Shown here: one piece after another, positions 37,710-48,525 of the stretch
Layout: each line of letters begins with the position of its first letter
Numbering within the stretch: the first letter of the stretch is position 1
Assembly: GCA_001600635.1 (NCBI GenBank)
Contig: BCKL01000033.1
Coordinates: forward strand, 130,515 to 194,514
DNA length: 64,000 nucleotides
Reading direction: 5' to 3'
From: Leucosporidium creatinivorum
Taxonomy: Eukaryota > Basidiomycota > Microbotryomycetes > Leucosporidiales > Leucosporidiaceae
The notes under the pieces: generated by a model
Told to the model about the DNA's origin: nothing
Database searches by the model: none
Seen by the model: only the letters and a program-made list of their open reading frames with translations
Translations under genes and position numbers: made by a program

Positions 37710-38911
37710 TCATCGTCCTCCTCCTAGCGAAGCCCATCCTTCTCGCCGTCCATCTGGTCCAGCAGCAGGCCGAGCAGGCGTTACGAGGTTGGTGTGAAGA
37801 AGTGGGAAGGTGGCGGGCGTGGGGTGGATGAGAGCTTTGGGAACAGAGAAGGGGAGGGAAGATGGGTTGACGAGGATCTGAAAGAGGACCGAGGGGGTCA
37901 GCGACAGCGCCGAGCAACGCGAGGAGCCGGAATCGGCGGACGACTCACCTGTACACCGAAGGGCTGTAGGTCGGCAGTAGTTATTGGCGGAACATGTGTT
38001 GTCTTCTCCATAACGAACATGAGCGAGCGAAGGAGGAAGTCATTGAGCTGGCTCCGAAGCTCTGGCGAAGCGAGCGAGAGATCAGGTCAGCAAGCAAGCA
38101 ATGGGGAGGGCGAGCAGCTCTTCGCGACGGAAGAGCGGACGACTCACTCTCTTCACTGACACCTTTCCGCCCCTCGGCTACGACCTCGAGATCCACGATC
38201 CAAGCCTCCCACACTTGTCCCAGCTCGGCGTCATCCTCTGCTCTTGCCGGCTCTTCTTCCTCCATGCCGGTCGCTAGGGCTTTCGCAGAAGCTGAGAACC
38301 AGCCGAGAGCCGAAGTGACGGTAGGAGCGATTGGTCGGGGCTTCGGCGGAGCTGGCAGTTGCTGGCGTGGGGCGGCTGGAGTAGAATAGAGGGCGACCAC
38401 GAGCTATAGTGATGCAGGTTTAGCGCAAGCTTATCGAACTGAGCTGTCGACGACGGCACTCACCTTGCTGCTCTTCACCCCGTCCTCAAGAAGCGAGCGA
38501 GTGAGCTCCTCTGTCTTCGCGCTCAACAGAGCGTCAATATCGGCGTCTGCCGGGACGGGCTGTTGCGGTACAGGGAGTAGTAATGATCAGCGATATCCCC
38601 GTGCAGCTGCAGGATCATCAAGACTCACGAAGGTGCAGCCGTGGCATTCGACAGTAGCGGGCGAGACGTTGCCGACCGAGCGGTGGAACAGGATGGTACC
38701 CAGGATAGCTGTAAGGGCACAGAGCGTCAGCTTTGAGCTCTACCATCAGCTTGCTGCTCTGAACCTACCTCGCGTGACCTCCTTGACCCATTGACGCTCG
38801 ACGGACTGTGCGTGAGGCTGCGCTCAGCTGCAGAACGGGGTGCGATCGCTGGGAGAGGCTTACGAAGGACTGCTGAAACACTTCTGTAGCTTTGGCTGGT
38901 GGATTCGACAT
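37710..38911 (-). CDS. ATG101: Autophagy-related protein 101
   Basis: Seven exons (38911-38864, 38805-38769, 38708-38629, 38559-38464, 38403-38148, 38061-37949, 37877-37710) give 265 residues. Atg101 is a HORMA-fold partner of Atg13 in the autophagy initiation complex of organisms lacking Atg29/31. The N-terminal half has VERQWVKEVTRAILGTILFHRSVGNV, the usual start of the fold, followed by a Leu-rich acidic helix (DIDALLSAKTEELTRSLL). A Trp-Phe pair in TSALGWFSASAKAL fits the WF finger. WEAWIVDLEVV and the C-terminal ADLQPFGVQILVN match the family. The middle contains a Pro/Ala-rich insert and the extreme C-terminus is longer than usual. Confidence 0.85.
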
Positions 38912-39168
38912 GATGATGCACCAAGCAGGAGAAGAGCGGAAGGGAAGAGTGAGCGGAGCTGTCTCGCCATCCTTACTTCGCTGCAACGCTGCATCAGCGG
39001 TTGTGCTTCACTGGTGTACATTAATCAGTGACCTTACACCAGAGCATCGGCGTCTCGTAAAACCCCTCGCTGATCTCATTCTCGCTGCTCGGCGTACGCT
39101 TTCTCTCTCTCATGAAGCAAAGCGATGGTCTAGAAGTTGCTGTATTCACGAAAAGGCTGCGCCTGCTT

Positions 39169-41600
39169 TTACATTTCGGGCTGCATGTCTCCTCCCTCCT
39201 CGCCTCCCTGAGGCGCTCCCCTGGGCATACCGTTGCCGCTGTCTCCCTGCGGCCGCTTCGCCGAGACGATGCTGTAGAGGAAGAGAGGTCAGCGAAAGCG
39301 AGAGATCAGAGGAGAGCCGGTACGCACTCGTCGACACGGAGAAGGAGGCAAGCCGACTGCAGAAAGCGAATGGAGAGTCAGCTCCGAGAATCGAAAGCGA
39401 GGAATGGTGGACAGCTGCTCACCTCGATGGCCGTTTTGAGGGTCTGCACCTTGACCGCCGCCGACTCGTACAATCCGTACTCCTTCATGTCCACGACCTT
39501 GCCCGTCTCTCCGTCAACACCGAACTGGTGCTCTCCAGCGGCGTGCTTGGCCTGTGGGGTTGAAGAACGAGGTAAGTACGCCGCGAGGACAGTCAGAGAG
39601 AGCAGAGCACGTACCCTCAGCGCCGTCAGCACCCTAATGGCGTTTCCACCACAGTTCTGCACCAATGTCCTGGGAATGACCTCCATCGCCTCGCTGACAG
39701 CCCTAAACGGCCATCCCTCGACTCCCTCAATCGTCCTGGCCTTCTTGGCAAGTCCAACAGAGATGGCCATCTCGGTAGCTCCTCCTCCAGGCGCGAGACG
39801 GGGGTCGAAGACGACGTTGCGAGCGACGGCCATGGCGTCGGCGAGGTTTCGGTCGACCTCGTGGAGGATGTCCTTGGAGGGACCGCGGAGGAGGATGGTG
39901 CAGGCCTTGGGGAGCTTGCACTTGGTGAGGAAGGTGAAGTAGCTGAGAGAGGAGTAGAGCGAGTTAGCTCGGTCGGCTAGAATGGCGAACGAGAAGGCTC
40001 ACTCATCGCCGAGCTTGTCGACGTGGAAGAGACCGCAGTTGGTTCCGACATCGGACTCGCGAAGGTCGTCGACACGGTTGACAATGGTGGCTCCGCAGGC
40101 GCGAGCGATACGGTTGTTGTCGGACTTGCGAACGCGACGGATGGCGGTGATGGGAGGGTCGGCCTTGAGGAGGTAGTGCTGGGCAAGGTCTGCGATGCCA
40201 AAAGGTCAGCAAGAGTAAAGCGAGGGTAAGAGAAACGAGCAACGCACCGGAAACTCCCTTCTCGGTGAAGACCATATCGGGCTTGAACTCGATGATCTTC
40301 TCGCACATCGACTTGATCTGCTCCTCCTCAATCTCGAGGATCCTGTTCCAGTCGGCCTCGTTGGAGATCTCAATGTTGGTCTGCGATTCTCCCTTCTTGT
40401 ACTCGAGGGGGCAGTCGAGGAGGATGATCCTCGGGTTCTCGATGCGCCTCCTCATCTTGGGGTGGGTCACGTCCTTGTTGACCATGACTCCATCGAGCAC
40501 GACCGAATCCTCAATCTCGCCTCCGGGGACCTTCTCAACCTTGGCGTAACGCTTGATGTCGACCGTCTTCGCGCCGTTCTCGTCCTGGGCGACGGTGCGG
40601 ATCGCCTGGAGGGCGAGCTTGCACATCTTGTCGGACCAGCGCGAGACGAACTTGGTGCCGATAGCCGTTTTGATGAGACTGAGCATCTCGGTCTCGTTGG
40701 TAGGGTCGACGGGGATGGAGATGGACTCGATAATGAGGAGGGCCTCCTCGAGGGCGCGCTTGAAGGCGGAGATGATGACGACGGGGTGGATGTTGCGCTC
40801 AATGTAAGGAAGAGCTTGTGCGAGGATCTCTCCAGCTGTTGGAGGGCGAGGCCGGCATTTGGGTCAGCTTCCATCGTCGCCGAAGACGCGCTGCTTTGTT
40901 CGATTTGAGCTCACCGAGAATGATGACACTGGTGGTTCCGTCTCCAACTTCCTCATCCTGAGTCCTTGAGAGCTCAATCATGCTCTTGGCAGCAGGGTGA
41001 GCGACCTCAATCTCACGAAGAATCGCGTTGCCGTCGTTGGTGAGCCTGGGAGCAGCGAAAGGGTCAGCTCGAATTCTGGGCGGCTCTAGCCTGTACTATA
41101 TAATGTAAGAAACTCACAAAATTCCTCCCATGGCTAACAGCAGCAAGCAGAAAGACGAGAGAGCAGCAGAGGGCGCGTCAGCAATCCTTCCACAACCTCC
41201 CATCACTACCATTCATCTCTAGTCGTTCCGAAGAAGTTCAAGTTGAGCTTACGGTCCAGAATCATCTTGAGCATGGCGCGGGGTCCTGCAGACGGCGTAG
41301 GGCGAGCAGAAGTCGCTGGTCAGCTCGGCGGCTCGGCTCGCTCTGCAGCAAAGCAGGAAGATGTACTGACCAAGGCAGGTGCGCACCACATCCGCGACGG
41401 TCGGTTTGAGGATACAGGATCAGCCAGGGCTCGTCGGGAGGCGCTGAAGGACTCACCTTGGCCGCCGTAATGTTGCTCAGTTGAGCCTTGCGGCCTGAAG
41501 AGCGCTCTGGTCCAGCTGAAGGCAGTACAAGGTCAGTAAGAAGGTACAGTAGAGTGTACAGTACATCAGACTTACTGTTGATGATGATGGGCTGCTGCAT
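39169..41600 (-). CDS. CCT3: T-complex protein 1 subunit gamma (CCT3)
   Basis: A subunit of the cytosolic TRiC/CCT chaperonin that folds actin and tubulin. It begins MQQPIIIN, then [47 protein letters not shown] and [20 protein letters not shown]. The ATPase motif is [20 protein letters not shown]. Gamma-specific stretches include [40 protein letters not shown] and FTEKGVS, with [15 protein letters not shown] near the C-terminus; it ends in a Gly/Glu-rich tail ([11 protein letters not shown]). The 5' part is split into tiny exons: 25 nt, about 56 nt, 32-34 nt and one of 16 nt (41133-41118). The intron between ITAAK and TVADVV lacks an AG acceptor in this sequence. Confidence 0.95.
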
Positions 41601-41987
41601 ACTGACGAGAAGCGATCAAGGAGGAGCCAAAAGGCGCGCTCAGCTCGCGTCGACTTTCGAGGGAAGCCTGAATCGACAGCTAGATCTCTAGAAGGCGCGG
41701 GGGGTCGAAATTGTAGAGAGGTGAGTGTAGTATGTATCTGATGGCGCTGAAGCTCGCTCTGCCTGTCAAACTCGCCAGATGATGCTCCCCCTGCTTCGTT
41801 CTCCGCGCCGAGAGCTGAGCTCGTGCAAGCGGTCGCCAGGTGCCCATGAACGACACAGATAAGGCCGAAAGAGCTCGTGGGGCGTTTATGTTATCTTGCA
41901 GTACAGTCTGCTGCTCGCTCGCTTTCTCACCGGTCTGCGGTCCAAGCTCCGAGGAGGCCACAAGGAGGAGCGAGTCGACGCTTGCTC
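41601..41987. promoter_or_regulatory. Upstream region of CCT3 and of the small plus-strand gene
   Basis: A divergent interval. It may include one or more 5' exons of the small gene, for example the ATG at 41846 (MNDTDKAERARGAF), but I could not place its splice sites. Confidence 0.35.
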
Positions 41988-42176
41988 ATGCTGGAGAACA
42001 AGATCGAGGGAGCCAAGCCCAAGGAAACCCTCAATCGCAAAACGATGGCCGAGGTCCCCGCCATCATGGCTCAGTTTCGAAAGGTCATCGACGAGCACTT
42101 TGCCAACGCCGACGAAGCAGCCCAGGAGTTGGCAGAGGAAGGTGCCGCGGTGGAGGCCGACGAGGACGATGAGTAG
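41988..42176 (+). CDS. Hypothetical small acidic protein, 5' end uncertain
   Basis: The frame reads MLENKIEGAKPKETLNRKTM and AEVPAIMAQFRKVIDEHFAN, then an acidic end (ADEAAQELAEEGAAVEADEDDE), stop 42174-42176. It is 62 residues from the first ATG, but the frame stays open upstream to about 41877, so an earlier exon or start is likely. The helix-forming, evenly charged pattern suggests a small coiled-coil protein. I do not recognise the family. It lies between the divergent CCT3 and the convergent HMG-CoA lyase genes. Confidence 0.45.
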   Translation: MLENKIEGAKPKETLNRKTMAEVPAIMAQFRKVIDEHFANADEAAQELAEEGAAVEADEDDE

Positions 42177-42337
42177 GAAGTGAGAAGCTGCCACGCACGG
42201 CGAAATTGGATAGCTGAGCATGCGGAAGCAGACTGAGAGCTTGGCTTTAGCGAGCAGCGAACGCCGAGGGAAGCAACTCGCGCAACACAGTTCAGGAGCA
42301 CTGCATCGAGTATTAACAGCACAAAGCTATCCAACAA

Positions 42338-43735
42338 CTAAAGCTTGGCCTTCCCCGCCATCCCCTCTCTCCTCTCCCTCCTCTTCAAAGCCGCCTGTCC
42401 CGCCCTACTCCCATTCGCCCTCCCCAGCCTCTGGCTCACCCAATCTCCCACCTCCGCAAGCTTCTCAAACGCCTCCCTCCTCTCCCCAGCTTCAGCCAGA
42501 TCATCCCATCGGTGATTTGAGCGAGGAGGTGGCAGTAAGCCGGTGGAGAAACCCGAGGATTCGAGGGCGTAGACGACGTCTTCGGTCGAGACGTTGCCGG
42601 TTGCGCCGGGCGAGTAGGGGCAGCCGCCGAGGGCGGAGATGGAAGAGTCGACGGTGGGGATGCCGAGCTGTGGAGGTTAGAGGTTCAGCTTGGCGCATAG
42701 AGGAGCGAAAGCGAAGAGCAGCTCTCACTCACCTCGACGCAGCGAAGGACGTTGGCGACGCCCGTACCAAAGGTGTCGTGGCAGTGAGCCTGTGGGGAGA
42801 GAGCGAGTCAGTATGTCTCCGTTGTCAAGTAGCGAGCACGCTGCAACTCACCGCCACCTTCTCGATGGGAACCTTCTTCGTCACCTCGCCGAGCAGCTCC
42901 TCCCACAACGCCGGCGTTCCGACTCCAATCGTATCGCCCAGCGAGACCTCATACGCGCCCATATCCAACAAATCTTTCGTCACCTCAGCGACCTGCTTCC
43001 CATGCACTCTCCCATCGAACGGGCACCCAAGCACCACGCTAACATACGCCCTCACAGCCATTCCCCTCGCCTTCGCCTGCTCAATAATCGGCGGCAGCTG
43101 AGCCAACGACTGGGAGATGGTCATATTAAGGTTGGCTTTCGCGAACCCTTCGGAGGCGGAGACGAAGAGGGCGATTTCGGAGGTGATGGGTTGGGCTTCG
43201 GCCGAGTGGGAGGGACTGTCCAGCAGGGTGAAGAGGGAGGAGAGGCCGCGGCTGTTGGGAATTAGGACGGGGAGGGAGAGGAGGGTGGGGTGTCGGTTGC
43301 GAAGGGTGCGGAGGACGGGGGAGCTGAGCACTTCGGCGGTGGAGGCCATTTGAGGGACCTGGGAAGAGCGCCGAGGGAGTAAGAGTCAGTCGCGGGCTCG
43401 GTCGTTACAGCTTGGAAGCTGGTGTGCTATTCCTCAACATCGAGGAAACCTGCACACCCTCTCAAGAAGCCAGAACTCACCCATTTCGGCGAGACAAAGC
43501 TGCCGGCCTCCACATCCCTCAAACCAGCGTCGACCAGCTTCTCAATCAGCGAGATCTTGAGCTCAGTCGGTAGAGTCTGCTTCTCATTCTGTAGGCCATC
43601 GCGAGGGCCCACTTCAACGATCTTGACTTGTCGGCGAGGGCTGGCCGGCGTGGAGAGAAGGCGGGGGAGAAGCAGCGGGTGGGAAGCTCGGAGGCGACGG
43701 GCACAGGGTGTGCGTGTAGCTGTGTACAGGTTCAT
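42338..43735 (-). CDS. Hydroxymethylglutaryl-CoA lyase, mitochondrial
   Basis: It cleaves HMG-CoA to acetoacetate and acetyl-CoA, the last step of leucine breakdown. The N-terminus [20 protein letters not shown] is a mitochondrial presequence. Family blocks are [97 protein letters not shown], the metal-ligand HCHDTFGT-type [15 protein letters not shown], and the active-site loop [18 protein letters not shown] with its catalytic Cys. Four introns are visible. A C-terminal extension of about 60 residues is rich in Arg, Ala and Glu and ends [12 protein letters not shown] resembles a weak peroxisomal PTS1, so dual targeting is conceivable. Confidence 0.94.
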
Positions 43736-44107
43736 GGTGTTCGGATAGCTGTAGCAAAGCAGGTTAGCGCGAGAGATCAAGACTGGAGCTGGGGGTCGAG
43801 CGCACCCGTCGGGGCGGAGCTGTGAGCGATTCGTCCGCTTGTTAGCTAGCTTAGGAGGTGCGTGTCGGGCTGCTGCTGAGATCGCTTCGAGTTCTGTGGT
43901 GCTTTGCTGCTGTAGAAGCTGACTTGCTGAGACGAACGAAGAGGGTGGAGTCGAAGCTGTTGAGGCGCCCAAGGGCTTGCCCTTCTACCAACTCGTGCTC
44001 TCGTCGATTCGCCTACAGCAGCCTCTTACAAGCTCGATAGCTAGCAGATTAGCTCGGCGCTGCTCTCAGGACCTTCTACTCGGCTTTCCAATCCGCTACA
44101 AGTCGAA
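43736..44107. promoter_or_regulatory. Divergent promoter, HMG-CoA lyase and AhpD-like gene
   Basis: About 372 nt between two divergent starts. No recognised binding site; short antisense frames only. Confidence 0.35.
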
Positions 44108-45040
44108 ATGGCGAAGGCGTTGACCGAGGCGATTCCAGCGCTGCTGCAGCGCTTGCAGAGCACCTTACCAAGACCGTCAGCGTCGTACATTCTGCCAGCA
44201 GTCGTCTCTACTACACTAGGACAAGCGCACAGCTGGCTCGGCCCCGTCTACCAGCACGCCGTTCGCTCGCTTCCTCCCGCACCTTCAACTCGCTCGCCCT
44301 CGTCGCTGTACCTTATCGAGGATGATGTACCACGCCGACGCGTCGTCAGGGAGCTCAAGGAAGCGATTCAGAAGAGTGCGATCCTCATTGGAGTCCCCCG
44401 AGCGATTGAGGCCCAGCTGCATCTCGGCGAGGTGGTTGAGGAGGGCGCCAAGGACGACTCGTTCGTCAGGGAGGAGCTGGAAGGGATGGAGCCAGCAGAA
44501 GCTAGACGTAGAGGTCGTGCTGGACTCGCCACGGTGTACCAGGAGGACATTGGGCCCATCTTTGAAATGATGGAGACGGATCTCAAGGACGTTCGTGAGT
44601 CGGCGATGGTGTTCAGTGGTGGGAAAAAGGCTGACTTATTTTGCTACAGGGTGGATGTCCCAACAGATCACCTACGGCGCTTTCCTCACTCCCTTTGACC
44701 CTCCCACCGCCGACAAGCCCTCTCGCGACCCTCTCGCTCACGACCCGGCGCTGCTCTCCATCGTCACCCTCTCCGCCATGGTCCCTCAACGAACGCCCCG
44801 AGAGATCTTGTGGCATCTGAGGTGAGCAGCAGAGCTTCCTCACTGCTCGCCGCACCGTACTGACCTCGCTCAACGCTTCGCAGGGGAGCACTTCGGCGAG
44901 GGATCCCTCGCGACGAGGTGGAGACGATCCATTCGGCCATCGCAGAAGTGTGCGCAGCTTGTGGATTGCAGGATGTGAGGGATGGCATGCCCACCGTAGC
45001 CGATGTCGAGGTGCAGAAGGAGGAAGGACCGAGTAGTTGA
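44108..45040 (+). CDS. AhpD-like/carboxymuconolactone decarboxylase-like protein
   Basis: Three exons: from 44108 to about 44595, then from RWMSQQITYGAFLTP to ILWHL, then GALRRGIPRDEVETIHSAIA to the stop at 45038-45040. All-helical AhpD-like proteins include peroxidase partners and decarboxylases. The core helix SAILIGVPRAIEAQLHLGEV and the second repeat LLSIVTLSAMVPQRTPREIL resemble the doubled helical unit found in fungal members of this group. The canonical peroxidatic CxxC of AhpD is not in its usual place; a Cys pair occurs near the C-terminus (AEVCAACGLQDV). So alkyl hydroperoxide reduction is not supported and the function stays open. No targeting signal is obvious. Confidence 0.75.
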
Positions 45041-45387
45041 GGTGCGCGCCGAGCTTCCCTGGCCAGTATCTCACGCTGATTATCTCTTTGGTCTCCAGCA
45101 ATACACGAGCTCATACCAGCTCACTTCGAGCTGCCTTCTCGCCTTCTGCTGGTCATCAGAACTCGACGACTTCGCGCTCGTCGTCCACACAACTCCTCTT
45201 CGCACTCGCCATGCTACCCTCGGCTCGTTCGGGACCAATCTTACCGACTTTCCAGTTGCTCATCAGCATCACTTTTCAAACTTCTGCGCGCCTATGATTT
45301 ATGTAGGAGGCCTCGTCGCTGCGCCTTTGCCAAGGATCTTTGCTCGTCCCCTTGCGTCGCCTTCTCATCTGATCCCTTCGACAAGAC
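45041..45387. other. Intergenic region before the Ca2+/H+ exchanger
   Basis: A promoter-sized spacer between two plus-strand genes; no gene seen. Confidence 0.4.
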
Positions 45388-48265
45388 ATGGCCGACCTAA
45401 CAAGAACAGAATCGCCAGCAGCGATGGAAACTACTACAGCCACACAAGCAGAGGAAGGCCACCTCCCCACCTTCATCCGCGACACGGACGTCGAGAGCAT
45501 CCTCAGGCAGCGAGCGACTGCTCAGGCGCAACCGGGCGGAGGGGCGCACAACATTCGCTCGTCGTCCGTACCCAACCTCGCCCAGACAAGAAGGGAAGCT
45601 ATCCATGCGCCCACGCTTCAGCGCAAGCAGACGACCCTCAAGGCCGCTATCGTGGAGAATCTGCAGCCAAAGGTGAGGAGGGCAGCGAAGGGCTGGAGCG
45701 GCGCGCGTCAACCCGTCGTTGTTTCGGCGCTGAGGGCCAGGGCTACAGCTCGGTTATATGAGAGGGATGAACAGGACTGATGCTGCTTCGCTATAGGTCC
45801 CCGTTGGCAAAGCGCCGGGATGGAGGACGAGCGCAATGTCGATCGTCAAGTATTCCTGGTTGAACGTCCTCCTCATCTTTGTGCCCGTAAGTAGCGCGCT
45901 ACAGCATCCCTGGGGCTTCATTAACATCCTCGCCATCCTACAGGTCAGCTGGGCTATGCATTTCAGCGGACAACCTCGTGAGCTCGGCGCTCGGACCTGC
46001 CCTCCGGATTGGGCAATACTGACCTTCCTCTCGTCCCGTACAGCCACTATCACTTTCGTCATGTCCTTCTTGGCCATTGTACCCCTCGCCGCTCTACTAG
46101 GATTCGCTACAGAGGAGATTGCCCTTCGCGTGAGTGCCGAGTGAAGTTCGTCGAAGTGACGAGGTTGAGAGCTGACGAGCTACTCTACAGGTCGGAGATA
46201 CCTTCGGTGAGCTTCAACAATTTTGAGGCAGCCTACTGCGTTTCTAGGGCTTTCAGGTTGGGCTCGTAGCTTGAAGCTCGGCTCGCTGACCACACCTTGC
46301 TCGCTGTCCAGGTGGGCTCTTGAACGCTACCTTCGGAAACGCCGTCGAACTCATCATCTCGATCTTGGCTCTTGTCAAGGGAGAGCTAAATATCGTCCGC
46401 TCGTCGGTGAATCTGCAGCGCCGAGCCGGAGCGGCATGACATTGAGCTGATCACCGCTAAATGCCTCGCAGATGCTCGGAAGTATCCTCTCCAACACACT
46501 ACTCGTTCTCGGAATGTGCTACTTCGCTGGAGGACTTCGCTTCCACGAGCAGGGTGAGTCTTTGAGCGATCTTAATGGCCGAGCTGAGCTGACCTCTCCT
46601 CCTTTTCAGGCTACGGTGTTCGTGCCGCTCAGCTCAACATCAACCTGCTCGGTGCGCCATCATTCAGCGTTAGATCTGAGCGGCTCGGCTGACCCTCGTA
46701 CTCGCAGGTATATCCGTCACCGCTTTTGTCATCCCCGTCGCTTTCCATGTCTTCCTCGACATGCGCAACGACGAGTCAATCCAGATCACCGACGAGTCGG
46801 TCCTCAGGATCTCGCATGGTGTCGCCATCATCCTGCTCTTCGTCTACGGAGGATACCTCACCTTCCAGTTGTGGACTCGTGAGCTCTCTCGGCGCCGTTT
46901 CGGAGCTTGAGCATCGCTGACCTCGACCTCTCTCGTTCGCAGACGCCTGTTCGTTGCTCCTGATCAACCTTTTTCCCTTGTCAAACCTGAAGCCTCTCCT
47001 CTGCAGACCTCTACATGCCTCAAGAGCACGGACCCAACGACCCTCCTCCCCCTCCCGCTCTCCCCTTCATCGAAGGCCCTCAGCCTCCCACCGAGGGCGG
47101 TGTCTTCCGCATACCTTCGCTTCCATCGTGGGGCGGATCCAGCTCAGACTCGAGCTCGTCAGCCAGCACTATCTCAGCCGACGAGCACACGCCCAAGCTT
47201 AGCGTCAGGGCTAGTTTCGCCCTCCTGCTCGCTGTTACTATCGTCACTGTGAGTCGCACCGAGCTGGATGAAGGAAGAGACATGCTGACTTGTCTTGGCT
47301 TGCAGGGTTTTACCGCCGAATGGCTCGTCTCTTCCATCGACGGACTGACCTCGACCGGCGCCGTTTCGACCGAGTTCGTCGCCCTCATCCTCCTTCCGCT
47401 CGTCGGAAACGCTGCTGAGGTACTTCCTCCGCTTGATATACTATGAACTCTCTCCTCGCAGTCGCTGATCCCTTCTTGCTCTCACAACAGCACGTTACCG
47501 CCGTCACGGGTCAGTTTCCCTCCTCCTCCTCTTCGGCGCTCTCGTTACTGACCGTAACTATCTCATCACCTCACAGTCGCCGCCAAGGGAAAGCTGGATC
47601 TTAGTATGGCCGTCGCCGTCGGCAGTAGTATCCAGAGTACGTCCCTTCCGCCTCAGTGTCGGAGCTCGGCGCTCGCCTCTCACTGCCTCGTCGCTCGTTT
47701 GCTCACTTGTCACTGGTCTGCGCTCCATAGTTGCCCTCTTCGTCATCCCCGTTCTTGTATTGCTCGGCTGGTGCATCGGACAGCCCTTGACCTTCGTGAG
47801 TAGCCTCCTCGAGGCTGATCGAGCCGACTGAGCCGAGCTGACGTGGTCTTCCTGCAGTACTTCGACCCCTTCGAGACTGTGGTCCTCTTCGTCTCGGTTG
47901 TATCTGTCAACTGTGGGTCTCCAATGTCTCTCACACTTCGACTTGCCCGAGCTAATCAGGTTCTTTCGTCGCAGGGGCCATCGCCGACGGCAGGACCAAC
48001 TGGCTTGAGGTGAGCTACTCACTGCTCCTTTTGACCGTGCACCGGAAATTGATCCCAATTCTTCCTGCAGGGCATGACTCTCATGGTCATCTAGTGCGTT
48101 TGCTGACACTCTCCTCCCTTCGTTTCGGCGCTGACCCTCTTTTTCTCTTTCCTCCTCACAGCCTTATCATCGCCCTCGTCTTCTGGGTGAGCACCAACTC
48201 ATCTCGCGTTAAGGATCACCATACTGACCTCTCCTCTTCTGCAGTATTACCCTGGACTCGAGTAG
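45388..48265 (+). CDS. Vacuolar Ca2+/H+ exchanger (Vcx1/CAX type)
   Basis: A cation antiporter that moves Ca2+ into the vacuole using the proton gradient. A cytosolic N-terminus of about 120 residues ([15 protein letters not shown]...) leads to multiple membrane segments. Both conserved alpha-repeats of the CaCA superfamily are present: [20 protein letters not shown] and [20 protein letters not shown]. Other family blocks are [40 protein letters not shown] and [20 protein letters not shown]-like; it ends [14 protein letters not shown]. The gene is extremely fragmented, about 20 exons. The smallest are 46191-46206 (16 nt), 46943-46948 (6 nt), 47491-47509 (19 nt), 48071-48093 (23 nt) and 48162-48186 (25 nt). 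The acidic/Ser-rich loop after THAYLYMPQEH is long. Confidence 0.93.
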
Positions 48266-48525
48266 ACGACGCTCGGCGTTGGAAGGGTGAAGTCGAATCG
48301 ACAAGCAACGGACACATGATGGCGCGCCTAATACCATACATACGATTGCGCTATTAACCAGAAGGCAGCGTGAGAGAGCGACAGCACAGCGGCCCGATTT
48401 AAAGCAGAGACACGCCGCTCGAGAGAACTGTTCGGCGAAGATTGCTTGACGCTCGCTGCTTTCTCTCAGGACGAGATGCGAGCAGCGAGACATTTTTACA
48501 TTTTGCATCTCGATTCACTGCTGCT
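48266..48525. other. Convergent intergenic region
   Basis: Short stop-to-stop spacer without a gene. Confidence 0.4.

Noticed and set aside
38892-39563. Plus-strand open frame (223 codons) spanning the ATG101-CCT3 gap
   Set aside because: It overlaps coding exons of both genes on the other strand and shows no recognisable sequence.
42220-43101. Long plus-strand open frame (293 codons) across the HMG-CoA lyase gene
   Set aside because: It is antisense to well-conserved lyase exons, has no domain and an Arg/Ser/Pro composition typical of GC-rich shadow frames.
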